Part shown: positions 7,271 through 14,308 of the stretch, in pieces
How the letters are laid out: each line of letters begins with the position of its first letter
Numbering within the stretch: the first letter of the stretch is position 1
Source: Thermoplasmatales archaeon ex4484_6
GTDB lineage: Archaea > Thermoplasmatota > Penumbrarchaeia > Penumbrarchaeales > Penumbrarchaeaceae
Assembly: GCA_002254385.1 (NCBI GenBank)
Contig: NJDO01000010.1
Location: 1-22,660, forward strand
Length of the DNA stretch: 22,660 nucleotides
Direction of reading: 5' to 3'
Notes under the pieces: model-generated
What the model was told of the DNA's origin: nothing
Seen by the model: the letters and a program-made list of their open reading frames with translations, nothing else
The model's database searches: none
Made by a program: the position numbers and the translations under genes

Positions 7271-9046
7271 ATGACAGAACCCGAGCAAGGTTCCGATGCC
7301 GGATACATAGACATGATAGCTGGTCCCGTCGTCAAAGCACTTGGTATGAAGGGTTCCAAGATGTACGATGTCGTCATGGTGGGCAGGGAGAGGCTCATCG
7401 GGGAGATCATAGGTCTGGAGGAGGATTCCGCAACGATCCAGGTATATGAGGAGACTGCCGGTATCACTCCCGGTGAACCCGTGCACAAGACCGGAGAACC
7501 CCTGTCCGTGGAGCTGGGTCCCGGTCTCATATCCATGATCTATGACGGGATTCAGCGACCCCTGGAAGCCATACAGAGGGAGACAGGCGATTTCATTTCG
7601 AGGGGGGTGCGGGTAAGTCCCCTTGATCATGGGAAGAAATGGACGTTCCACCCCACAGGATCGGAGGGGGACCGCGTCAAGGAAGGGGATATTGTTGGCT
7701 GGGTTCAGGAATCCCCAACCGTGAAGCATGAGATAATGGTTCCCCCGGGGGTGGAAGGGGTCATATTATCCATCGTTCCTGAAGGGGATTATACGATCGA
7801 GGAGACGATCTGTGTTTTGAAAGGGCGCGATACCGATCACAATATAACGATGGTCCAGAGATGGCCCGTAAGGATGCCGCGTCCGTTCAAGAGGAAGATG
7901 GACCCCTCCGTCCCGCTCATCACGGGTCAGAGAATACTCGATACGTTCTTTCCCATTGCCAAGGGAGGCACGGCCGCGATCCCCGGTGGTTTCGGAACCG
8001 GAAAAACCGTGACGCAGCATCAACTGGCGAAATGGTCCGATGCCGATGTGATCGTCTACATCGGCTGCGGTGAGAGGGGGAACGAGATGACCGATGTTCT
8101 GAGGGAGTTTCCCCATCTCGAGGATCCGCGGACAGGGGAACCGCTGATGTCCAGGACCGTGCTGATAGCGAACACATCGAACATGCCGGTCGCGGCAAGG
8201 GAAGCTTCCATATACACGGGCATCACGATCGCGGAGTACTATCGGGACATGGGTTTCGATGTTGCATTGATGGCCGATTCCACCTCCCGATGGGCGGAAG
8301 CCCTGAGGGAGATCTCCGGGAGGCTCGAGGAGATGCCCGGTGAGGAAGGATACCCTGCCTACCTTTCGAGTCGATTGGCCAACTTCTACGAGAGGGCAGG
8401 GTACATCACATGCACATCGACCGAGAAAAGGGAAGGGTCGATCTCCGTCATCGGTGCTGTATCACCCCCCGGGGGTGATTTCTCCGAACCTGTCACGCAG
8501 AACACTCTGAGGATAGTCAAGGTGTTCTGGGCCCTGGACTCGTCCCTTGCGGACAGGAGGCACTTCCCATCGATCAACTGGTTGAAATCCTACTCCCTCT
8601 ATCTTGAGAAGGTGGAGGATTGGTGGGGGACCCATGTGGCAAAGGACTGGTTATCGATGAGGAATCGTGCCATGGCGCTTCTCCAGGAGGAAGCCGAACT
8701 CCAGGAGATCATTCAACTGGTGGGGCCCGACGCTCTACCGCCTTCACAGCAGGTCACCCTGGAGACAACCCGCATGCTGAGGGAGGATTTCCTGCAGCAG
8801 AACGCATTCCATCATGTTGATTCCTACTGTCCCGGGGGCAAGCAGGTCATGATGCTTAGGGCAATTCTCCTGTTCGATTCCCTGGCCCAGAGAGCAGTGA
8901 AGCGGGGGGTTTCCGTCGAGAGGATACGATCCGCGGGATGCAGGGTGACCATATCGCGCATGGCCAGAATGGACAATTCCGGGTTCGAGGAGCGGATGTC
9001 CGCCGTGATGGAAGAGATAAAGAAGGAGATGGGAAACCTCCGATGA
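7271..9046 (+). CDS. atpA: A-type ATP synthase catalytic subunit A
   Basis: The product is 591 aa, a full-length catalytic subunit (family ~578-592). It contains the N-terminal beta barrel, the A-subunit-specific insert (~115-190), Walker A GGFGTGKT (K245, T246), catalytic Glu E268 in CGERGNE, the near-invariant block NTSNMPVAAREASIYTG, and Walker B VALMADSTSR (D336). The P-loop reads GGFGTGKT where most archaeal A subunits have GPFGSGKT. No intein interrupts the P-loop, although some Thermoplasmatales and Thermococcales carry one there. It begins exactly after the stop of subunit F, with AGGAGG (7256-7261) 9 nt upstream. It is the last ATPase gene in the window: subunits B and D do not follow. 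Confidence 0.98.
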   Translation: MTEPEQGSDAGYIDMIAGPVVKALGMKGSKMYDVVMVGRERLIGEIIGLEEDSATIQVYEETAGITPGEPVHKTGEPLSVELGPGLISMIYDGIQRPLEAIQRETGDFISRGVRVSPLDHGKKWTFHPTGSEGDRVKEGDIVGWVQESPTVKHEIMVPPGVEGVILSIVPEGDYTIEETICVLKGRDTDHNITMVQRWPVRMPRPFKRKMDPSVPLITGQRILDTFFPIAKGGTAAIPGGFGTGKTVTQHQLAKWSDADVIVYIGCGERGNEMTDVLREFPHLEDPRTGEPLMSRTVLIANTSNMPVAAREASIYTGITIAEYYRDMGFDVALMADSTSRWAEALREISGRLEEMPGEEGYPAYLSSRLANFYERAGYITCTSTEKREGSISVIGAVSPPGGDFSEPVTQNTLRIVKVFWALDSSLADRRHFPSINWLKSYSLYLEKVEDWWGTHVAKDWLSMRNRAMALLQEEAELQEIIQLVGPDALPPSQQVTLETTRMLREDFLQQNAFHHVDSYCPGGKQVMMLRAILLFDSLAQRAVKRGVSVERIRSAGCRVTISRMARMDNSGFEERMSAVMEEIKKEMGNLR

Positions 9047-9096
9047 TCATCCGTTCCAACCTGCCGGACTCCTGCTTTCAATGTTTATCACGGATA

Positions 9097-9108
9097 GATT
9101 TATTTATT
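9097..9108 (+). promoter_or_regulatory. TATA-like promoter of the response regulator gene
   Basis: GATTTATTTATT lies 56-67 nt before the response regulator ATG, in the 117-nt gap after subunit A. This places a start near 9130 and suggests independent transcription. No convincing terminator hairpin separates it from subunit A, so some read-through is possible. Confidence 0.5.
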
Positions 9109-9163
9109 CCGTCCTTCAATCATATACCCGCAGGGACATACAGGTTTTTCGGGAGTGCTGTAG

Positions 9164-9526
9164 ATGGCAAATATCATGATCGTGGATGATGAACCGACAT
9201 TACAGCAGCTGATCGCCATTATCTTGGAGGATATGGGGCACGTCGTGGTGGGCCAGTTCTACAATGGCGAGTCCGCCCTCAAGGCCTACGAATCATCCGA
9301 TCCCAAACCCGAACTGCTCATAGTGGATCACAGGATGCCCATCATGTCCGGGGCCGATCTATCCAGAATGGTACTGGAGAGGGAACCGGATCAGAAGATA
9401 CTGTTCCTTACAGCGGATGATTCGGTGAAGGAGTTCGTGTCGGATCTCGGTATAGATCATTTCCTGAGGAAACCGGTCGATATCGATACGCTGAAGAAGG
9501 CAGTCGAAGTCTGTCTCTCCTCCTGA
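9164..9526 (+). CDS. Stand-alone receiver-domain response regulator
   Basis: The product is 120 aa, just one CheY-like receiver domain: acidic pair D8-D9, phosphoacceptor D55 in LLIVDHRMP, T83 after the beta-4 strand, and K103 in FLRKPVD. There is no output domain, so signalling must go through a partner protein, as with CheY or archaeal single-domain regulators. ATG 9164 has GGGAG (9151-9155) 8 nt upstream. No histidine kinase is encoded in the window, so the input is unknown. It sits where subunit B of the ATPase would be expected but has its own TATA-like element. It converges with the next minus-strand gene across 17 nt. Confidence 0.92.
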   Translation: MANIMIVDDEPTLQQLIAIILEDMGHVVVGQFYNGESALKAYESSDPKPELLIVDHRMPIMSGADLSRMVLEREPDQKILFLTADDSVKEFVSDLGIDHFLRKPVDIDTLKKAVEVCLSS

Positions 9527-9543
9527 GCCTATCGATCTCCATA

Positions 9544-9903
9544 CTACTTCCTTCGTATCTTCTGAACCTTTTTCCTGGGAGGCTTCCTTTCCGTTCTTTC
9601 GCTCTCGAGAACCTTCGACAGCTCCGGAGGGAGCTCCATGACCTTCATGCTTGTGGCCTTGCCCTCATTCTTCATGGCATTGGCCAGTACTTCCAGCAGT
9701 TTGCCGACCGCCGCTTTCGGGATTATGATCTGGGTGGTCGTCACAAAATAGGGTTCATCCTCTCCCTCGATGATCTCGTTGTACATGTGAAGTCTCAGAT
9801 CCGTTCGGGTCCATTGTGGTATCGCCCCTATAATATAATGGCTTTTATGATCCGCACTCCGGACGAGTATCACATCCCTTTTATTTTCATTCTTTGCTGT
9901 CAT
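9544..9903 (-). CDS. Small DUF3467-like protein
   Basis: The product is 119 aa. The core (residues ~10-80) has a beta pattern with YIIGAIPQWTRTDLRLHMYNE, then a strand ending IIIPKAAVGKLLEVLANAM. This resembles the DUF3467 layout (a strand with R-L/F..., then 'p..a..L...L'); the assignment is from memory and tentative. The C-terminal ~35 residues are basic and low in complexity (RKPPRKKVQKIRRK), suggesting nucleic-acid or acidic-protein contact. ATG 9903 has GGAGG 8 nt upstream, overlapping the end of the regulator gene. The 3-nt gap shows the two are co-transcribed and probably functionally linked. Confidence 0.75.
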   Translation of the reverse strand: MTAKNENKRDVILVRSADHKSHYIIGAIPQWTRTDLRLHMYNEIIEGEDEPYFVTTTQIIIPKAAVGKLLEVLANAMKNEGKATSMKVMELPPELSKVLESERTERKPPRKKVQKIRRK

Positions 9904-9906
9904 TAC

Positions 9907-10350
9907 CTATTCCTCCGGTAGCCTCATGACCCTCGGGTAAAGCTCCGCCGGAACGATCCTTATGATGTCCGGAACCCCGGTCGGGACCGATTCTCTGTCA
10001 TCTACCGGCCCCCCGATCACTCCGAGCCCGTATGCGAATATCATCAACCTTCTTGCCCTGTCGGTGAGCCGGTACCGGGTATATTCCCTGCTGTTCGTTC
10101 CCTGTTGGAGATCCCTGATCACCAGTTCTGCTTCCTGCAGCCTTTTCAGATGATATGCAAGGAGGGTTGGTGGGATGGAGGTGTCGAGGGACAGTTTCTT
10201 GAAGCTCATTCCGCTCTCCCCCGCTCCCGCCAGTGAGAGGAATATCTCGCTTCTTTTTCCTTCGGCGAATATCTTCAGATATCCGAATTCCGGCAACATT
10301 CTATCGTAGGGAATATCCTCACCGACCATGCCAGACCTTGTGGTATTCAC
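9907..10350 (-). CDS. Winged-helix (ArsR-type) transcription regulator
   Basis: The product is 147 aa. Residues ~30-104 form a winged helix-turn-helix: RSEIFLSLAGAGESGMSFKK, then TLLAYHLKRLQEAELVI (recognition helix in the ArsR style) and a wing with TRYRLTDRARR. There are no cysteines, so it is not a thiol metal sensor of the classical ArsR/SmtB kind. The C-terminal ~40 residues are Pro-rich and of unknown use. The start is taken as GTG 10350, with no SD. The AT-rich TATA-like run 20-30 nt upstream suits a leaderless transcript. ATG at residue 8 is an alternative. It is divergent from a giant surface-protein gene and co-transcribed with the small protein downstream. Confidence 0.85.
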   Translation of the reverse strand: MNTTRSGMVGEDIPYDRMLPEFGYLKIFAEGKRSEIFLSLAGAGESGMSFKKLSLDTSIPPTLLAYHLKRLQEAELVIRDLQQGTNSREYTRYRLTDRARRLMIFAYGLGVIGGPVDDRESVPTGVPDIIRIVPAELYPRVMRLPEE

Positions 10351-10354
10351 ATAT

Positions 10355-10370
10355 ATTGAATGTATTCAAT
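10355..10370. promoter_or_regulatory. Candidate operator (ATTGAA-N4-TTCAAT)
   Basis: A perfect inverted repeat, ATTGAA-TGTA-TTCAAT, lies 5 nt upstream of the regulator's GTG and overlaps the interval between its probable TATA box and start. Occupancy would block transcription, which fits negative autoregulation. Confidence 0.5.
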
Positions 10371-10435
10371 TTTATTTGAACTTTCCGCCTCTCATATTCA
10401 CGACACACTCTCAACCGGGATCAATTACAGGAAAT

Positions 10436-10447
10436 TTGATATATCAA
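10436..10447. promoter_or_regulatory. Palindrome TTGATATATCAA in the divergent spacer
   Basis: A perfect 12-bp palindrome in the spacer (10351-10575) shared by the regulator and the first surface-protein gene. It shares TTGA...TCAA half sites with the element at 10355-10370, so the same regulator might bind both. Confidence 0.4.
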
Positions 10448-10465
10448 GGAGAAAAAGGACGAAAA

Positions 10466-10477
10466 GGTTAAATAACC
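10466..10477 (+). promoter_or_regulatory. TATA-like element of the first surface-protein gene
   Basis: GGTTAAATAACC combines an AT-rich core with 5-bp inverted arms. Transcription would start near 10495, leaving a leader of about 80 nt that holds a small hairpin (CCTCC-TTCC-GGAGG, 10528-10541). Confidence 0.45.
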
Positions 10478-10575
10478 AATAGAAGCAGTGTTTGTTTCCG
10501 TTGGAAAATGGACCTAATGGGGAACAGCCTCCTTCCGGAGGGTGCAATCACAAAAATAAAAAGGAAGGTGTGAAC

Positions 10576-13500
10576 GTGAAAAGAACGACAGCCGTATTTC
10601 TTGTAATGCTCATGATCATGGGATCCTTCATGGTCCTGTTCCAGTATCAGAACGATGAAGCTGATGCACTGCCCGGTAGGGCCGTCTACAGATATTTCAA
10701 TGGAATAATATATGGTCTCAACGAGTCGAATCCCGACGGAAGACCGTCCGATTTCGGTTTGAACGTGACAGGTATTATGGCCAACGGAACGATGATTGGT
10801 CCTTTCGAGGCCGTGATAAATGTCACTTCGGGTAATTTCTCCGTCCGGGTAGATGTTGAATCCCATGATACATCACAGCCATGGACATTTCAGCTTACCG
10901 ACTGTTACGGTTGGGAGGAGGCAGGGGGAGGGGTCGTTCAGGTCCCCAACCCGTCCGATTGGAGTCCCGAAAACGTTGTCAATCACACGGCGAACGGGAC
11001 ATTGTTCTACAAGAAGGGGACGTTCGGGAATCTCTCATTCACCGTGTACAACGGGTCCTCGGGACTACCCCTGGAAGGTGTGGGTTTCGAATTCACATAC
11101 CATCCTCTTCACCGCTCGACCATGACAGGGAACTACACCGATGCGAACGGGAATGTCACCTTCAGCAACATGCAAATCGGTCTGGACCCTGGAAATCTTG
11201 TTATGATGCGGCTTATCAAGGGGAATTTTACATACAATGACGGGAACGGTACTGGAATTGCCTACCGGCCCCTTGTCCAGGGAGCCACATCTCATTACAA
11301 CCTGACAATAAACGAGAATCCACTTGTGAATTCGTATTCACCTCCCGATGGCAGCACGGGGATCACGACTTCCCGTATCGAGCTTCCCACGGTCCTCTTC
11401 GTTCAGTTCCGCGGTCCCATGGATCAGAGCTCCATTGGTGTGGACACGCTCTTCCTCAGGGAGGTTGGCGGACAGAAGGTGAACATATCGTATCAGTGGC
11501 CTTTATCGAGCCTGTGCAGGATACAGCCTGACCAGGATCTCAAGTTCAATACGACGTACGAGGTGTTCGTATCCCCCAGGGTCAAGAACGAGACGGGCAG
11601 CGAGCCTCTCTGGAGGTCGTTCTCCTACAGATTCACTACCGAGCTTCCCAACGCGGTTCTCAGATGTCATGTCTATATCAATGGTACAACGGACCCGGCA
11701 CCGGAGGGGACCATGCTGAGGCTTCAGGGCAGACTCCCGGTCTATGTGGACGACGGCTTCTATGAGTTCGAGGATGTTCCGGAGGGAACCCATTCGATCA
11801 AGGTTCTCGGTCCCACCGTGGGAGGGGTTTCCGAGTATCTTTATTACGGGAACATGGTCGATGACATCACCGTTGAAAGGGGTGATGTTCTCGAGGTACC
11901 GGGGCTTACGGTTACCAAGAGACCCACCAGAAACGCCACCATACGGGCCCAGGATGAAGAAGGGAATCCCCTGATGGGCGTCAATATCACCCATCAGGTG
12001 ACCATGGAATCCGGATTGACCGATATCACCGGAGAGGTGATCTTCCAGGAAATACTTGCAGAGAGGGATACGGGGTTCCGTGCCACACTGGAGAACTATT
12101 TCCCGCAGACCCTTACCGTTCCCAAAGGAACGGGTGATGCCCATGTGAACGTCACATTGTATGAGAAGGATCTGCCCGTTCTGGTGAAGGCAAGGTCCGA
12201 CTTTACAATGGACCTTCCCGGGCCCGATGTCCCGGTGGACGCTGTGATACAGGTGGATTTCAAGGACCCGGACGGTTTCGCCCTTGGTATGGACCCCGAG
12301 ACCATCAATACGGATAACTTGAAGATATTCGATCCGGAGGATGCCGCGGTTCCTTTGGATATCGTTACTACCCCTTCGGATCCATCCCGGTACACACTTG
12401 AACCAAGGGATTATCTCGACTACGGGACAACCTATACACTCTTCATCAGCGAGCAGGTGGCTTCCGCAACGGGAACCAATCCCCTGTGGAGGGATTTCAC
12501 CCTTGATTTCAGTACGGAGACCCTGGACCCGGCCACTATCGTGGGCAGGGTCACTCTGAGAGAGAAAGGTGTTGAAGGAGTGAAGATAGACGTGCTCCAT
12601 CATGACAGCGTCATCGGGACCACGGAAACGGGATACAACGGGAATTATCAGATTTCCATAGAAATGAACAAGTTCGAGCTGTTCAACGTCACCGTACGCG
12701 CGAACGGGAACGACCTGGGGCTCGGCACGGAAGTATTCGGTCCCATCTCCATAATCGCAGGAGGTTCAAGGAACGGATCGGACATCACACTGTCCCGGCT
12801 TGACGACTGGTTCCAGGTTTTCTATCCGGTGGATTCCGAAGGGAGAATGCCCGTGGACGGTACAATTACCCTGACGTTCAGGAATGCGCTGGCCCACCCG
12901 GATATGGATACCTTCAGAAGGAACTTCTCACTCACGAGCCCCTCGGTAGATCTGAACATTTCGCTCTCGGAGGATTCAAGGTCCGTCTTCATCAAACCCT
13001 TGGAACCGCTGGACCACGACAAGTTCTATACACTTTCGGTTTCGGATTTCCCCGAGGGAGAATTCTACAGAGAAATGAGGGATGTGAACGGGACACCCGC
13101 CCTTATCAGAGGAGAGAAGATAGAGATAAGGACCGAGTTCAAACCCATAGAGGTGATATTGCAGACACCAAGCAGCGGTATTCTCTCGAGCGTTCCCGTG
13201 AATATACCTGTTTCGCTGTTCTTCACGAATTATTCGGTGGACACGGAACTCGTGGAAGGGGCACTGGAATTCGTCGAGGTGGATACCGGAGCTCCCGTGG
13301 AGGGTATCATCTACACATGGTCCAACCAGGACCGGAATCTCGAGATAGACCATGATAGATTGAACGGGAGTACGGAATACATGGTTTCACTGCCGGCCGG
13401 AAAATACGGTGCCGGTGATGCCTCTGGCGCAAGGATAAGGGCGGATTTCATCGTCTACTTCACAACCGAGCCCGTGCTCATTCCCACTCTCACGGTGGAT

Positions 13501-14229
13501 GATAATTGGCCGGCCTCCGTCGAGACCGGTTCCAAGGCCGTTATAACCCTGAGCAACCCTCTTGGCAAACCCATAAGGGTTGCCATTCTCATCGAGGAGG
13601 AGCGAGGGACATCCGATTTCATCGAATATGCCAATGTGACCCTCTCTGCGGCAGAAACCGATAAGCAGGTTACCCTTGACATCGAGGATCTTGATACGGG
13701 AGAATATCTCTGCAGGATCCGGGTATACGATCCCACATCGATGACCCTGCTGAATGAATATCCCATCACATTGAAGGTTGCGGAGGAGACCTCGAATCCC
13801 GCCTCAAGCATGTTGTGGGTGTTCATAGTCATCGGCATAATAGTCCTTCTGGTGATAATCCTGGCGGTATATCTCATGATTCAATCCAGGAACAGGGATA
13901 TCGAGGAAGAGCTTCAGGAGGAGTTCGAATGCCCCGAATGCCATCACCTTGTGAGCAGCGAGGACACCGTCTGTCCTCACTGCGGTGCCGAGTTCGAAGA
14001 GGAAGCCTACAAATGCCCCAAGTGCGGGTCTATGCTCGATCCCGATGATGAGGAATGCCCCGAGTGTGGATATGATTTCTCGGACCAGGAGAAGATGGAG
14101 CTCGAGGAGGAGGACGAGGAGCTCGATGATATGGAACTCGATGAAGAGGAGGAAGAAATGGAGGAGCTCGAGGATATGGAGCTCGAGGAGGATGAGGTGG
14201 AAGAGCTTGATGATGAAGAGGAGGATTGA
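10576..14229 (+). CDS. Giant type-I surface protein with Ig-like repeats, cytoplasmic double zinc ribbon and acidic tail
   Basis: The frame is open from TTG 10492, but GTG 10576 is the likely start: AAGGAAGG lies 7 nt before it and it gives a proper signal peptide (KR, then a hydrophobic core, cleaved near DEADA). The mature protein is ~1190 aa. SbsA-type Ig-like (Big_5) domains are visible at about 254-355, 535-650, 747-855 and 860-965. Carboxypeptidase-regulatory-like modules lie between them, and a CARDB-like domain occupies ~968-1075. NxS/T sequons are dense (13 in about the first 275 residues), implying N-glycosylation. A TM helix (1079-1101) is followed by a double zinc ribbon (Cys 1119, 1122, 1133, 1136, 1147, 1150, 1161, 1164) and an Asp/Glu-rich tail from ~1172 to 1217. 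It is probably an S-layer-associated or adhesion protein with an intracellular docking module; no enzymatic motif is seen. Confidence 0.9.
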   Translation: MKRTTAVFLVMLMIMGSFMVLFQYQNDEADALPGRAVYRYFNGIIYGLNESNPDGRPSDFGLNVTGIMANGTMIGPFEAVINVTSGNFSVRVDVESHDTSQPWTFQLTDCYGWEEAGGGVVQVPNPSDWSPENVVNHTANGTLFYKKGTFGNLSFTVYNGSSGLPLEGVGFEFTYHPLHRSTMTGNYTDANGNVTFSNMQIGLDPGNLVMMRLIKGNFTYNDGNGTGIAYRPLVQGATSHYNLTINENPLVNSYSPPDGSTGITTSRIELPTVLFVQFRGPMDQSSIGVDTLFLREVGGQKVNISYQWPLSSLCRIQPDQDLKFNTTYEVFVSPRVKNETGSEPLWRSFSYRFTTELPNAVLRCHVYINGTTDPAPEGTMLRLQGRLPVYVDDGFYEFEDVPEGTHSIKVLGPTVGGVSEYLYYGNMVDDITVERGDVLEVPGLTVTKRPTRNATIRAQDEEGNPLMGVNITHQVTMESGLTDITGEVIFQEILAERDTGFRATLENYFPQTLTVPKGTGDAHVNVTLYEKDLPVLVKARSDFTMDLPGPDVPVDAVIQVDFKDPDGFALGMDPETINTDNLKIFDPEDAAVPLDIVTTPSDPSRYTLEPRDYLDYGTTYTLFISEQVASATGTNPLWRDFTLDFSTETLDPATIVGRVTLREKGVEGVKIDVLHHDSVIGTTETGYNGNYQISIEMNKFELFNVTVRANGNDLGLGTEVFGPISIIAGGSRNGSDITLSRLDDWFQVFYPVDSEGRMPVDGTITLTFRNALAHPDMDTFRRNFSLTSPSVDLNISLSEDSRSVFIKPLEPLDHDKFYTLSVSDFPEGEFYREMRDVNGTPALIRGEKIEIRTEFKPIEVILQTPSSGILSSVPVNIPVSLFFTNYSVDTELVEGALEFVEVDTGAPVEGIIYTWSNQDRNLEIDHDRLNGSTEYMVSLPAGKYGAGDASGARIRADFIVYFTTEPVLIPTLTVDDNWPASVETGSKAVITLSNPLGKPIRVAILIEEERGTSDFIEYANVTLSAAETDKQVTLDIEDLDTGEYLCRIRVYDPTSMTLLNEYPITLKVAEETSNPASSMLWVFIVIGIIVLLVIILAVYLMIQSRNRDIEEELQEEFECPECHHLVSSEDTVCPHCGAEFEEEAYKCPKCGSMLDPDDEECPECGYDFSDQEKMELEEEDEELDDMELDEEEEEMEELEDMELEEDEVEELDDEEED

Positions 14230-14242
14230 GAACGGACCTGAT

Positions 14243-14272
14243 GGCTGCAGGAGAAGAATGCTTTCTGCAGCC
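14243..14272 (+). terminator. Strong stem-loop between the two giant surface-protein genes
   Basis: GGCTGCAG (14243-14250) pairs perfectly with CTGCAGCC (14265-14272), and wobble/AT pairs extend the stem to about 11 bp with an 8-nt loop. It begins 13 nt after the stop codon and is followed by a pyrimidine run (CTTCCTTTCCTCC). It could be a terminator or an attenuating/processing hairpin, since no clear TATA box precedes the next gene. Confidence 0.5.
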
Positions 14273-14308
14273 CTTCCTTTCCTCCATCAACACTGGTGAG
14301 GTATGACC

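Noticed and set aside
6767..7729. 320-residue minus-strand frame opposite subunits C, F and A
   Set aside because: Composition is His/Pro/Ser-rich without domains, it spans three real genes, and there is no ribosome site. It is an antisense shadow.
7985..8015. Intein at the P-loop of ATPase subunit A
   Set aside because: Inteins occur at this site in some archaea, but here GGFGTGKTVTQHQ is continuous and the protein has normal length.
9047..9163. Decayed remnant of ATPase subunit B
   Set aside because: No frame in this 117-nt stretch encodes recognisable B-subunit N-terminal sequence; a TATA-like box and an SD for the response regulator occupy it.
11503..12603. 366-residue minus-strand frame opposite the first giant surface protein
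   Set aside because: It lies fully within a well-supported coding frame, has low-information composition, and shows no family motifs.
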